NCBI RefSeq assembly: GCF_000710915.1 | Contig: NZ_BAUA01000197.1 | Span: 21,649 to 85,648, forward strand | DNA: 64,000 bases | From: Nocardia brasiliensis IFM 10847 | GTDB taxonomy: Bacteria > Actinomycetota > Actinomycetes > Mycobacteriales > Mycobacteriaceae | Direction: 5' to 3' | Shown: piece by piece, positions 8,232-17,190 of the stretch | Numbering within the stretch: the first letter of the stretch is position 1 | Layout of the letters: the number at the start of each line of letters is the position of its first letter | Notes under the pieces: model-generated | Seen by the model: the letters and a program-made list of their open reading frames with translations, nothing else | The model's database searches: none | Told to the model about the DNA's origin: nothing | Made by a program: the position numbers and the translations under genes

Positions 8232-11192
8232 GTGCACGGAATCCATCCACTCGAAACTCGGACGCCGGTCGAGCGTGGGCGCGCGCCTGCGGTGACACTG
8301 ACGACGGTCTGTATTGCCCTGTTCATGCTGCTGCTCGATGTCTCGATCGTCGCGGTCGCGCTGCCGGACATCCAGCGGGACTACGACGCGGATCTATCTG
8401 CGCTGCAATGGATTGTCGACGCCTACACGGTGCCCATCGCGGTCCTGCTGCTGACGATCGCGGTCGCCGGAGACCGATATGGCCGCAAGACCTTCTTTCT
8501 GGCCGGCCTCGCTGTCTTCACCGTGGCCTCGGGCGCTTGTGCGTTGGCGCCGAATATCCTGATGCTCAACGTGTTACGTGCGGTGCAGGGCTGCGGCGCC
8601 GCCGCGATGATGGGGCTCGCGCTGCCGTTGATCTCGGCGGCCTTTCCCGCGGCCGCCGGACGTGCCAAGGCGATCGGTATCTACGGCGCTGTCATGGGCC
8701 TGGCAACGGCGTCGGGCCCGGTCGTCGGCGGCGTCCTGGTCGAATACCTGGACTGGCGATGGATCTTCCTGATCAATCTTCCCATCGGGGCGATTGCTCT
8801 CGTACTGGCTCGGCGGATCCCGAACAGCAAAGACACACAGGCATTTTCCCTCGACATCACGGGTACCGTGCTCGCGACCGTGGCGTTGCTGGCCGCCGTC
8901 CTGGCGCTGGTGAACGGCAACGGATGGGGATGGTCCGACACCAAGACGATTACGCTGTTCGCTGTCGTCGCGGCGGCGTCGCTGTTGTTCGTCTTCGTCG
9001 AGTTGCGCACGCCGGACCCGATGGTCGACCTGCGGCTGATCGCACGACCGGAGTTCGCCGCGATCTGCGTACCCGGGTTGATCGCCTTCGCCACCGTCAC
9101 CGCGGCTGGAAACTATCTCGCGCTGTATTTCGTGAACACGCTACATATGTCGGCCATCCACACCGGTTTGGCGCTGGTGCCGATGTCGGCGGGCGCGTTG
9201 ATCACGGCGCCGATCGTGTCTGCGTTGCAACGGTTCTTGCCCAACATGCTCTGGTACGCACTCGGACTGGCCGCGATCGCGGGCGGTACCGCATCGGCCA
9301 TTCATGTTACCGCCGATGACACTTGGACCCATTTCGTGCCGGCGCTCATCTGCGCCGGTATCGCGCTCGGCATCATCGTGCCGACCACGTCGGAAGCCGC
9401 GCTTCGCGTCGCTGCCAATGTGCGGCCCGGCATGACCAGCGGCGTGGCCTCGACCGCGCGGCAGATCGGTACCGCTCTCGGTGTCGCGACCCTCGGCGCG
9501 GTCTTCGGTTCGACGGTCAGATCCAGCGCCGAGGAATCCCTGCGCGCGTACCCGCAGATTCCGGACCAACTCGCTCGCGGAGCCGTCGATGTGCTGGCAG
9601 CGGGCGGATCGGTCGACTCAGCAGCCGCCGTGTCTCGTATGCCACGCACGCTGGTCGATCCGCTGGTCATCGCTGGTCGTCAGGCCAGCGCCGACGGCAT
9701 GGGGGCAATTCTGGCCACCTCGGCCCTGCTCGCCGCATGCGGAATCGTCGTGCTGTTCCTGTTGGCCATCGTCTCTCGGTGCGCCGGTAGGGGATTCGGT
9801 CCCCGTGCAAAACAGCTTCGCGGTGCCGTCTTGCTGGCGGTGGTCGCGTTGGCCGGTGCGCAGGTGCTCGCGGTATCGGAAGTGCGTGCGGCTCCGGACC
9901 CGGTGCCCGTCGCGCCGGCGCCTGATCGCCCACTGTTGCCGGAGCAAGACCCTGCCTTCTATCGACCAGCCGTGCAGCGATACGCCGCGCTCGCCCCCGG
10001 CGAAATCATCATGGCCCGCCAGATCCACCCGGCGAACTTCTCGGCGGTTGCCTTGAATGTCGATGCGTGGCAGCTGTCCTTCCGCTCGACGAACAGCCGC
10101 AACGAGCCGATACCCGCGGTGGCCACGGTCTTGAAGCCGCAGGGAGCGGCCGCGGATCGCCCTTTGCTGTCATTTCAAATGGCAGAAGATTCTCTCGGCA
10201 GCTGGTGTGCGGGTTCCTACACTGTGCAGTCCGGCTCGGAGTCGAGCGTGATCACCGGCCAGAATGCGACTGCGGTGGAGTTCCTGTGGGTCGCTCATGC
10301 CGCGTTGGCGATGGGATGGGCCGTCGTCATTCCCGACCATCAAGGACCGGACTCAGCCTTCGCGGCAGGTCCGTTGGCAGGCCGGATCACGCTCGACGGC
10401 ATCCGCGCGGCAGAGCACTTCGCGCCGATGGAGTTATCGGGAGCGGCAACCCGGGTCGGCATGTTCGGCTACTCCGGCGGAACGATTCCCACCGGGCACG
10501 CTGCGGAGCTGCATGCGACTTACGCCCCTGAACTCGACATTCTCGGCGCAGCAGAAGGGGGCACCGTCGCGGACCTTCGTCCGGTAATCGAGTTGGCCAG
10601 TGGGAGAGTCTTTTCCGGTCTTGCACTGGCCGCGATCATCGGTACAGGCCGGGAGTATCCGGAATTGTCCGGCTGGCTGAACGAACATCTCGACCCGCTC
10701 GGCCGAACCCTGGTGAACGCGAAGCAGAACCTCTGCGGCACTTACGGTGTCGTCGTCGCGCCGTTCGTCGACATATCCGGTCTACTCGGCGGGGCCGACC
10801 TGCTGACCGATCCGATCCCTGCCTCGGTATTCGAGCAGAACACAATGGGCAAGACGGTGCCGGATCTACCCCTGTACATCTTTCAGTCCAACCCGGACTA
10901 CGTGGTCCCCGTCGGTCAGGTGAATACCCTCGTCGACACCTACTGCCAGGATCCTGCGGCGCGGGTGCTGTATACACGTGACCATTTCAGCGAGCACGCA
11001 AGCATGGAATTGATCGGGACGCCCCGAGCCCTGCTGTGGTTGCGCGACAGGTTCGCCCGGATCCCCGCGGATCGCGGCTGCACAACCCACGATGTCGGCT
11101 CGATGGCCTTGGATCCCGTCACGATGCAGCAATGGACGTCGATGGTCGGCACCGCAATAGCCGGCCTGTCCGGTGCGGCAATCGGAGAATAG
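8232..11192 (+). CDS. DHA2 multidrug exporter fused to a LIP-family secretory lipase
   Basis: The 986-residue protein starts at a GTG behind AGAAGGAG. Residues 1 to about 515 are a 14-helix DHA2 (EmrB/QacA-like) exporter with motif A (GDRYGRKT, residues 80-87) and the LDVSIVAVALP opening. After a short basic loop comes a hydrophobic stretch (about 529-550) resembling a signal peptide ending VRA-AP, then a whole LIP-family lipase with nucleophile Ser748 in GYSGG and a late SNPDYVVPVG/HFSEH region for Asp and His. The extra helix would place the lipase outside the cell. No stop separates the two parts, though an internal start cannot be excluded. It is probably controlled by the TetR encoded upstream. 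Confidence 0.85.
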   Translation: MHGIHPLETRTPVERGRAPAVTLTTVCIALFMLLLDVSIVAVALPDIQRDYDADLSALQWIVDAYTVPIAVLLLTIAVAGDRYGRKTFFLAGLAVFTVASGACALAPNILMLNVLRAVQGCGAAAMMGLALPLISAAFPAAAGRAKAIGIYGAVMGLATASGPVVGGVLVEYLDWRWIFLINLPIGAIALVLARRIPNSKDTQAFSLDITGTVLATVALLAAVLALVNGNGWGWSDTKTITLFAVVAAASLLFVFVELRTPDPMVDLRLIARPEFAAICVPGLIAFATVTAAGNYLALYFVNTLHMSAIHTGLALVPMSAGALITAPIVSALQRFLPNMLWYALGLAAIAGGTASAIHVTADDTWTHFVPALICAGIALGIIVPTTSEAALRVAANVRPGMTSGVASTARQIGTALGVATLGAVFGSTVRSSAEESLRAYPQIPDQLARGAVDVLAAGGSVDSAAAVSRMPRTLVDPLVIAGRQASADGMGAILATSALLAACGIVVLFLLAIVSRCAGRGFGPRAKQLRGAVLLAVVALAGAQVLAVSEVRAAPDPVPVAPAPDRPLLPEQDPAFYRPAVQRYAALAPGEIIMARQIHPANFSAVALNVDAWQLSFRSTNSRNEPIPAVATVLKPQGAAADRPLLSFQMAEDSLGSWCAGSYTVQSGSESSVITGQNATAVEFLWVAHAALAMGWAVVIPDHQGPDSAFAAGPLAGRITLDGIRAAEHFAPMELSGAATRVGMFGYSGGTIPTGHAAELHATYAPELDILGAAEGGTVADLRPVIELASGRVFSGLALAAIIGTGREYPELSGWLNEHLDPLGRTLVNAKQNLCGTYGVVVAPFVDISGLLGGADLLTDPIPASVFEQNTMGKTVPDLPLYIFQSNPDYVVPVGQVNTLVDTYCQDPAARVLYTRDHFSEHASMELIGTPRALLWLRDRFARIPADRGCTTHDVGSMALDPVTMQQWTSMVGTAIAGLSGAAIGE

Positions 11193-11219
11193 GCAGAACG
11201 CGCAGGCCATCGGGCGGAC

Positions 11220-11642
11220 CTAGCGGGCGCGCTCGAGGATCTCGGCCAGCCGGATCGTGTCGCGCAGGTAGCGCTCGTAGGGAAAGCCCGCCGCGAGCAG
11301 GCCGTTGCGCAGTTCGTCGTAGAGCGGCTTACCGCTCGTGTGGAAGGCGTTGCGGCCTGCTTCGGTGGTGCTGACCAGTCGTCGTCGCCCGTGTTCCGGG
11401 TCGGGGGTGATCCGGATCAGCCCGGCTGCCTCCAGCGGGCGCAGGGCCCGGCTGATCGCCGGGTCGGACACCGAAAGCGCTTGCGCCAGTTGGTGCTGGG
11501 TCATCGGTTCGTTCTCTTCGAGGGTGCCGAGCAGCCGCATCTGGCTGTAGCTCAACCCGCCGGAACTGTCCACCCGCCGCCGCGTGGCTTCGCCGAGCAA
11601 GAACACCACGCGATGCAGTAGATCACCGAGTCCATCATCCAT
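11220..11642 (-). CDS. MarR family transcriptional regulator (copy 2)
   Basis: This 140-residue MarR protein is a paralogue of the one at 5348..5764: both begin MDDGLxDLLHRV and share the recognition region QLAQALSVSDPAISRALRPLEAAGLIR and wing (RRRLVSTTEAG). It stands alone, converging on the exporter-lipase gene. Its promoter region carries two overlapping palindromes, one with the GTTAATATTAAC core, which suggests self-repression and possible cross-talk with copy 1. Confidence 0.88.
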   Translation of the reverse strand: MDDGLGDLLHRVVFLLGEATRRRVDSSGGLSYSQMRLLGTLEENEPMTQHQLAQALSVSDPAISRALRPLEAAGLIRITPDPEHGRRRLVSTTEAGRNAFHTSGKPLYDELRNGLLAAGFPYERYLRDTIRLAEILERAR

Positions 11643-11653
11643 GGGGCGAGTTT

Positions 11654-11681
11654 ACCAGTATCTTTACTGGTTAATATTAAC
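11654..11681. promoter_or_regulatory. Overlapping palindromes upstream of marR copy 2
   Basis: ACCAGTA-TCTT-TACTGGT (11654..11671) overlaps GTTAATATTAAC (11670..11681) by two bases. The second is the same 12-bp core as at 6469..6480 and 17083..17094; the first dyad is unique to this promoter. Both lie within 40 bases of the marR start, as expected for autoregulation. Confidence 0.6.
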
Positions 11682-11690
11682 GTCACAATT

Positions 11691-12599
11691 CTAGCCTGTC
11701 CATTCGCCGTGTGCGCTCACCCCGCCTGCGGTGCGGAAGCCCGCGTTGCCCATGGTGGCATCGGGGGCGTTCGAGGAGCGGGCGGCATTGCGGTATCTGG
11801 AACAGTAGCTGTCGTGGCAGAGGTACGAGCCGCCGCGCAGTACCCGTGACTGTCCGGCGGACGCGCCTTGCGGATCGCGCACGTGCTCTGCTCGGGCGTC
11901 GTGGCCATAGGTGTTGGGGGAGAACCGATCCGAGCACCACTCCCAGACGTTGCCCGCCATCTGCCACAGCCCGTACCCGTTGGGCCGGTACGAGCGCACC
12001 GGCGCGGTGGTCAGGTACCCGTCCTCCTGCGTGTTGTCGGTCGGGAACGTGCCCTGCCAGATATTCGCGCGCCACTCGCCGCCGGCGCCCGGGGCCTCGT
12101 CGCCCCACGGATAGCGCGCCCCGAGCAGACCGCCGCGGGCGGCGAACTCCCACTCCGCCTCGGTCGGGAGGCGCCGTCCGGCCCACTCGCAGTAGGCGAC
12201 GGCGTCGAACCAGGACACGTGCACGACCGGGTGCTCGGCACGGTCGGCGATGCTCGAATGCCGTCCTTCCGGATGTCGCCAATCGGCGCCCCGCACATCG
12301 ATCCACCACGGTGCCCGCGGGTCACTGCCGAGCAGATCCCCCGGCTCGGCGGCCAAGGCGAGGTGGAACACGGGGGAGCAGCCGAATCTTTCTGCGTCAC
12401 TTACATATCCGGTCTCCCCGGTGAACGCTTTGAACGCGGCGTTGGTGACGGTGGTCGTGTCGATCGTGAACGGCGAGAGTGCCACGGTGTGCACGGGCGT
12501 CTCGCCGTCGGCGTGAAATCCGTCGTGGTGCGGATCGCCCATCTCGAAGATGCCGCCGGGCAGGTGCGCCTGTTCGATCAGGTGCCGTGCGGGGCTCAT
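11691..12599 (-). CDS. Formylglycine-generating enzyme (sulfatase-activating)
   Basis: This 302-residue SUMF1/FGE-family enzyme should oxidise the active-site cysteine of type I sulfatases to formylglycine, using oxygen and copper. Family landmarks are GGIFEMGD at the N-terminus, RLPTEAEWEFAARGG, GNVWEWCSDRF, and RGGSYLCHDSYCSRYR, which contains the paired catalytic cysteines (Cys261 and Cys266). It is the last gene of a four-gene operon and overlaps the MFS transporter gene by ATGA. The sulfatase three genes upstream in the operon has the CxPxR target motif, so this enzyme very probably matures it. Confidence 0.93.
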   Translation of the reverse strand: MSPARHLIEQAHLPGGIFEMGDPHHDGFHADGETPVHTVALSPFTIDTTTVTNAAFKAFTGETGYVSDAERFGCSPVFHLALAAEPGDLLGSDPRAPWWIDVRGADWRHPEGRHSSIADRAEHPVVHVSWFDAVAYCEWAGRRLPTEAEWEFAARGGLLGARYPWGDEAPGAGGEWRANIWQGTFPTDNTQEDGYLTTAPVRSYRPNGYGLWQMAGNVWEWCSDRFSPNTYGHDARAEHVRDPQGASAGQSRVLRGGSYLCHDSYCSRYRNAARSSNAPDATMGNAGFRTAGGVSAHGEWTG

Positions 12600-13915
12600 T
12601 CGGCCGCCGTGGTTCGGGCCCGTTCGGCCAGCAGAGCGCGTTGCCGTTCGACGTCACGCGGATAGGTGCGATAGAGCAGGGTGCAGAACGCGGCGTTGAC
12701 GAGCATGAGAATGCCTGGGATCCACAGCATCACCCCGCGCAGGCCGATCACGTCGGTGAGCAGTCCGGCGGCGAGGTTGAACAGCGCGTAGGCGAGGCCC
12801 TCGAACACCGACAGCAGCAATGCGAAAGCGGCGCCGCGCATTTCGGGCGGCACGACCGCGGCCACGATGGGCCGGTTCACCCCCGGGTTCAGACCCTGCA
12901 GGAAGCCCAGGACCGCCCAGAAGCCGGCGAAGATCTCGATGCCGCCCCAGTCGTGCTGGGTGCCGATCAGAGCGACGGCCCCGAAACCGAGCTGGGCGAA
13001 CTGCAGGACGATGACGCGTCCGGTCCTGGGCAGCCGGTTCTGCAGGAAGTCGGTGGCCAGACTGCCGCCGAAAGTGCCGAACAGGTAGCCGATGCCGAAG
13101 GGCAGGGTGACGATCGCGGCGACCGCGGTGGTGAAGCCGTAGGTGTGCACGAGGAAGACGATGCCGAAGCTCGCGATCAGCAGGTGACCCGAGATCAGCC
13201 GTTGGATCAGCATGAGCACGAATGTCGGAATCCGCAGCATCAAACGTACTTTGGCCCAGGTGATCTGATTGTCGTCGGTGGGCGGCGCGGTGGTTTCGCT
13301 GGCGCCGACGGCGGGGTCGGTGAAGAACACGGCCAGCAGCACGGCGGTCAGCACGGTGATGGCGCCCCAGGCGAAGAACCCGTAGCGCCAGCCGTCGGGC
13401 ACCCGTGACAACTGCCCGATCAGCGGCCCGAGCAGCGAGCCGAGCAGCGAGATCACGCCCCAGGTGTAACCATTGGCGCGACCGCGGGATTCGTCGTCGA
13501 ACAGGTCGGCGGTGATCTCGCTGGCGATCGGCAGTGCGGCGGCGATGAACACGGCCGACAGCCCGTACAGCACGATGAGCTGCGCGTAGTTCTGTGCGAG
13601 TCCGGTTGCGGCAGTTGCGATTCCGGCGAGCCCGGAGGCGATCGCAAAGGCGACTTTGCGGTTCGTCCGGCGGGCCACCCACGCCCACAGCGGTCCGCAG
13701 ACGACGCTGATGAACTTCCCGATCGAGGTCAGATAGCCGACCGCCGCCGCGGGGGCGGCGACCGCGGTGACGATGACCGGGGCGAGGGTGCTGAGCACGC
13801 TGGACTCGTTGTTGTCGGCCCAGAGCGGTGCGACGACGAGGGCGAGTTTGCGCCAGCGGTGCGGGACGTGCGAAGCGGTGGGTGCCGGGATCGCCGGTAC
13901 AACGGTGTCTGTCAT
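12596..13915 (-). CDS. MFS transporter of the sulfatase operon
   Basis: The 439-residue protein has 12 predicted membrane helices and MFS features such as ARRTNRK in the motif A loop and a repeat of that loop in the second half. It lies between the sulfatase and FGE genes and overlaps the latter, so its substrate may be the sulfate ester or the desulfated product; direction of transport is unknown. It starts at MTDTVVPAIP, 31 bases from the sulfatase stop. Confidence 0.85.
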   Translation of the reverse strand: MTDTVVPAIPAPTASHVPHRWRKLALVVAPLWADNNESSVLSTLAPVIVTAVAAPAAAVGYLTSIGKFISVVCGPLWAWVARRTNRKVAFAIASGLAGIATAATGLAQNYAQLIVLYGLSAVFIAAALPIASEITADLFDDESRGRANGYTWGVISLLGSLLGPLIGQLSRVPDGWRYGFFAWGAITVLTAVLLAVFFTDPAVGASETTAPPTDDNQITWAKVRLMLRIPTFVLMLIQRLISGHLLIASFGIVFLVHTYGFTTAVAAIVTLPFGIGYLFGTFGGSLATDFLQNRLPRTGRVIVLQFAQLGFGAVALIGTQHDWGGIEIFAGFWAVLGFLQGLNPGVNRPIVAAVVPPEMRGAAFALLLSVFEGLAYALFNLAAGLLTDVIGLRGVMLWIPGILMLVNAAFCTLLYRTYPRDVERQRALLAERARTTAAE

Positions 13916-13946
13916 GGTGTGCCTCTTGTGGAGTGGAGAAGGCCGG

Positions 13947-15719
13947 TCAGCTTGCGGCCAGTGCCCGATCGAGCTGAAAGAGGATTCGCCTGGTCAGCAT
14001 CGGGCTGAAGTCGGCCAAATCGAGCAGGGTGGCCGAGCCGGTCTGCGCGGCGATGTCGGCGACCGCCGGTCCGAGCGCGGACTCGACGATCGCGCGGGTC
14101 TTCGCGGCCGCGAGCAGATCGGTGATCGGTGTGTTCACGCCCGGGCGTCCAGTAGGGAAGTCCGTCGGGACCGGTAGCGGGGCAACGGCTTCCAGATAGG
14201 CCTGGATCTGGGCGCGCGCCAGTAGATGCCGCGAATCAGCGGGCCCGTCGAGCGGCAGGCCGAGCCGGGTGAATTGGGATTCCGGCGCATCGTTCGCCCG
14301 CATGAGCTCCAGCAGGAGCGTGACCATGCGCAACTCGAGCTCGTCGTCTATGAGCGGATTCTCTTGGTGCGGGTCGCTTTCCAGATCGAACAAGGCCGTA
14401 CCGAAGGTGAACGGGTCGCCGACGGCGAAGCCGGGCACCCGCAGCACCGGAACATTCTTGGTGAACGGGAGCGGGTCGACGAGTTGTGCGTTCGCCAATT
14501 CCGCTGGGGTGAAACGGGAAGCCATGTGCGTGGGCATCAGGGTGTGCTCGAAAAGCGGCGTGTTGCCCGGTGCGGCCGGGGCGCGCAGGTACACATACCG
14601 CCCGTCGGTGACGTTGACGTGTCCGCCGAAGATGCCGAACAGCGCGCCGGTGCGGTGGGCGCCCGGCACCGGTTCGCGCAGCAGCGGCAGCAGGGACCGC
14701 CCGCGCATGTCGGGGGTCGGCTCCAGGCCGAAGAAGTCCAGCAGCGTGGGACCGAAGTCGATCGTCTGCACCAGTTCCGGGCAGGTGCCCGCCTGCGTAC
14801 GTGCCACCGGATCCCAGACGAACAGCGGCGTATGGATGTTCTCGTCGTACCAGGGCTGCACGTTCTTGCCCCACCAGCCGTGTTCACCGAGCAGGAAGCC
14901 GTGGTCGGTGCACACGATGAGCAGCGTGTCGTCCCACAGGCTCAGCTCGTCGAAGAGGTCGAGAACCCGGCCCAGCGACACGTCGCACATGGTCAGCAGC
15001 GCGGCGTACTCGGCTCGCGTGCGCTGCACGGTTTCCGAATCTTCGGCCACCCGTTTGTAATCGGGCCAGGCCGGGGCCTCACCCGGGGTTCCCAGGGCAG
15101 GGTAGTGGCGCTTATGTTCGCGGTGGGAGAAGTACGGCTCGTGCGGGTCGAAGCACTCGATCTGCAAGAACCACGCGTCCTCGGTGTGATTGGCGCGGAT
15201 GAACTCGAGCCCGGCGTGCACGGTCTTGATCTGTGGGTGATCGTCCGGTTCGGTCAGGTACTGCCGGTTCACCAGATCCTGTCGCCACAGCTGGTGGCGG
15301 ACGCGGCGCGGGCTCTGCGGTTGCGGCGGATCGGCGACCTGGCCCTTCCACGCGTCGCCTTCTTGCCCGCGGAAGAACTCGAAGGTGCGGAACCGGGTGT
15401 GGTAGGTCGCTCCGCCGTCTTCCCAGTAGTGCGGATGATCGGTGACGAGGTGCGGATATATCCCAGCGGCGGAAAGCATTTCGGGCACCGAATCATCGAA
15501 GGGCTCCAGCGGGCCCCAGGACCGGTGCAGGAAGTTGTGGCGGCCGGTGTGCATCTCCCGGCGGGCGGGCATGCACGGCATCGAGCCGCCGTAGCAGTGG
15601 TCGAACCGCACGGTGCGCGCGGCTAGCCGGGTGAAGTGCGGGGCGTGCACCCGGTCCGCGCCGTAGGGTGGCAGGAGCCGGCGGTTGAGACTGTCGAACA
15701 ACATCAGGACCGCGCGCAT
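13947..15719 (-). CDS. Type I sulfatase
   Basis: The 590-residue arylsulfatase-like hydrolase carries CMPAR at residues 49-53, the CxPxR motif whose Cys is converted to formylglycine. Metal ligands are suggested by Asp9 (LMLFDSLN) and by CTDHGFLLGEHG, with DPHEPYF further upstream. There is no signal peptide, so it should act in the cytoplasm, in keeping with a nearby importer-like MFS gene. The ATG overlaps the stop of the upstream padR gene. The physiological substrate cannot be read from the sequence; choline-, aryl- or alkyl-sulfates are all possible. Confidence 0.9.
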   Translation of the reverse strand: MRAVLMLFDSLNRRLLPPYGADRVHAPHFTRLAARTVRFDHCYGGSMPCMPARREMHTGRHNFLHRSWGPLEPFDDSVPEMLSAAGIYPHLVTDHPHYWEDGGATYHTRFRTFEFFRGQEGDAWKGQVADPPQPQSPRRVRHQLWRQDLVNRQYLTEPDDHPQIKTVHAGLEFIRANHTEDAWFLQIECFDPHEPYFSHREHKRHYPALGTPGEAPAWPDYKRVAEDSETVQRTRAEYAALLTMCDVSLGRVLDLFDELSLWDDTLLIVCTDHGFLLGEHGWWGKNVQPWYDENIHTPLFVWDPVARTQAGTCPELVQTIDFGPTLLDFFGLEPTPDMRGRSLLPLLREPVPGAHRTGALFGIFGGHVNVTDGRYVYLRAPAAPGNTPLFEHTLMPTHMASRFTPAELANAQLVDPLPFTKNVPVLRVPGFAVGDPFTFGTALFDLESDPHQENPLIDDELELRMVTLLLELMRANDAPESQFTRLGLPLDGPADSRHLLARAQIQAYLEAVAPLPVPTDFPTGRPGVNTPITDLLAAAKTRAIVESALGPAVADIAAQTGSATLLDLADFSPMLTRRILFQLDRALAAS

Positions 15720-16324
15720 CAGCTGCTCGCTTTCGACCGGCCGGAGCGCTCGGTCGCCGCGGCGTCGGCGCGGGCCTGCATCACCTCCTGTAACTGCTCG
15801 AGCCACGCGATCCATTCGTCGATCTGCCGCTCACCTTGGCGCCGGATCTGGTGGGCGATGAAATCCAATGCCTCGGCATCGATTTCGGCGCGGTCGTCGT
15901 CGGTCTCGGTGTCGTACGGGCGGTTTCGGTTGAGCCGCACCTGTTCCCGGCGCGCGGTCAGTTCTTCGCGCACCAGGTCGAGCATGCCGGGTTCGCGCAG
16001 CATCATGCCCACGCGGAGCCGGAACGCGAACTCCGGATCCTGGAATCGGCGCGGCGGCACATACGCGGACCGCACCCAGCGCCGCAGCCGTTGCATCCCG
16101 GCGTCGGTGACGGTGTAGATCTTCGCGTCCGGTCCACCGTCGCGGGGATCTGTCCGCCATTCGACCGAGCCTTCGACCTGCATCCGGTTCAGTTCGCGGT
16201 AGATCTGGCTGCCATGGCGGTCCAGGCCGACGAACTTGCCTTCCACCTCGCACCACCGCTTGATGTCGTAGCCGCTCATGGCCCGGGCTGCCACCAGCCC
16301 CAGGAGCGGGAATTCGAGCTTCAT
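15719..16324 (-). CDS. PadR family transcriptional regulator
   Basis: This 201-residue protein has the PadR winged helix (FPLLGLVAARAMSGYDIKRWCE, then YRELNRMQVEGSVEWRTDP and KIYTVTDAG), followed by a long charged coiled-coil-like C-terminal domain typical of the Vir-type PadR subgroup. It is the first gene of the sulfatase operon and overlaps the sulfatase start. A pair of interlocked palindromes lies 17-40 bases upstream, so it probably represses its own operon. Confidence 0.88.
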   Translation of the reverse strand: MKLEFPLLGLVAARAMSGYDIKRWCEVEGKFVGLDRHGSQIYRELNRMQVEGSVEWRTDPRDGGPDAKIYTVTDAGMQRLRRWVRSAYVPPRRFQDPEFAFRLRVGMMLREPGMLDLVREELTARREQVRLNRNRPYDTETDDDRAEIDAEALDFIAHQIRRQGERQIDEWIAWLEQLQEVMQARADAAATERSGRSKASS

Positions 16325-16340
16325 CGCGCCCTCTCTGACT

Positions 16341-16364
16341 TAGGTGCGAATGCACCTAGGTGCA
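16341..16364. promoter_or_regulatory. Probable PadR operator of the sulfatase operon
   Basis: TAGGTGC-GAAT-GCACCTA (16341..16358) interlocks with the perfect 14-bp palindrome TGCACCTAGGTGCA (16351..16364), giving three alternating GGTGC/GCACC half-sites. It is directly upstream of the padR start. Confidence 0.65.
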
Positions 16365-16500
16365 AAAGCATATAGCTCGGTCGGTGAGCGCGCTACCGGA
16401 AGACTTTGCTGCGAAGGTGATTTCGTCTCTCGGCCGCTACGCGTCGGCGGCGGCCCGATGCCGGTGGCACCGATTCCGCCGCGGATCGCGACTGTCCTGC

Positions 16501-17064
16501 TCATGCCCGCAGGCTGCCGACCTCGTTCGAGTTGCCCAACACGACTGCGCGGGTTGTGGTTTCGGGCCCGGCCAGGCGCTGCGAGTACCGGGCGAGGGCG
16601 ATCAGCACCGCCGGGAAGAGCAGGTCGCAGACCAGGACGCCGCCGGTGTTGCCCGGCGCGTGGTCGCCGTGCGCGAACCACTGGTAGACGTGTCCGATCA
16701 GCGCGCCCCACAGGAACATTCCGGCACCGAGGCCGACGGTGATGCGTTCGCGGGCAGTGGCCGAGGGTGACGCGGCGCGAAAGCCCATCACGGCGAGTCC
16801 GAGGTTGGCGAAGGCGATTTCGAACTGGAACGGCGTGGCGGTGAAGCCGATGGACGTCGCCATCTGTTCGGGGATGGTCAGGAACGCGACCGTCATCCAC
16901 AGGCTGCCGCAACCCAGCGCCGCGACGGCCCACCACCGCTGCCAGGTCTCCAGCGTGGCCTGACGGGAGGTGCTGTGCCGAGTCCGGACGACAGCGCCGA
17001 CGACCGCGATGAGCGGCCAGATCAGGGGGAAGGCGGTCTGCGTGAGGTAAGTCGATGTGCTCAT
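16501..17064 (-). CDS. DUF6790-like integral membrane protein
   Basis: The 187-residue protein has about five membrane helices (FPLIWPLIAVVGAVV, WWAVAALGCGSLWMTVAFL, FEIAFANLGLAVMGF, AGMFLWGALIGHVYQWF). It resembles small actinobacterial membrane proteins now grouped as DUF6790; no function is known. It is divergent from the P450 gene, and the 32-bp palindrome at 17073..17104 lies 9 bases from its start codon, almost certainly within its promoter. Confidence 0.7.
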   Translation of the reverse strand: MSTSTYLTQTAFPLIWPLIAVVGAVVRTRHSTSRQATLETWQRWWAVAALGCGSLWMTVAFLTIPEQMATSIGFTATPFQFEIAFANLGLAVMGFRAASPSATARERITVGLGAGMFLWGALIGHVYQWFAHGDHAPGNTGGVLVCDLLFPAVLIALARYSQRLAGPETTTRAVVLGNSNEVGSLRA

Positions 17065-17072
17065 GCCCTAGA

Positions 17073-17104
17073 GTCTTGCATAGTTAATATTAACCACGCA
17101 AGAC
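17073..17104. promoter_or_regulatory. 32-bp palindrome, probable MarR operator (second full copy)
   Basis: GTCTTGC-N3-GTTAATATTAAC-N3-GCAAGAC, the same arms, spacer lengths and core as at 6459..6490. It is in the divergent region between the DUF6790-like membrane protein and the cytochrome P450 and could control both. Confidence 0.7.
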
Positions 17105-17190
17105 TTGATGAGAATCCACCCCGTCGGGTGGTAGTGGTGCCGTTCGGGATTGCCGACAATGGTGGGTGGTCTCGCGGTAGGGAGTCGGTC

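Noticed and set aside
14226..15626. A 466-codon plus-strand frame
   Set aside because: It is antisense to the sulfatase gene with its CMPAR and TDHG motifs.
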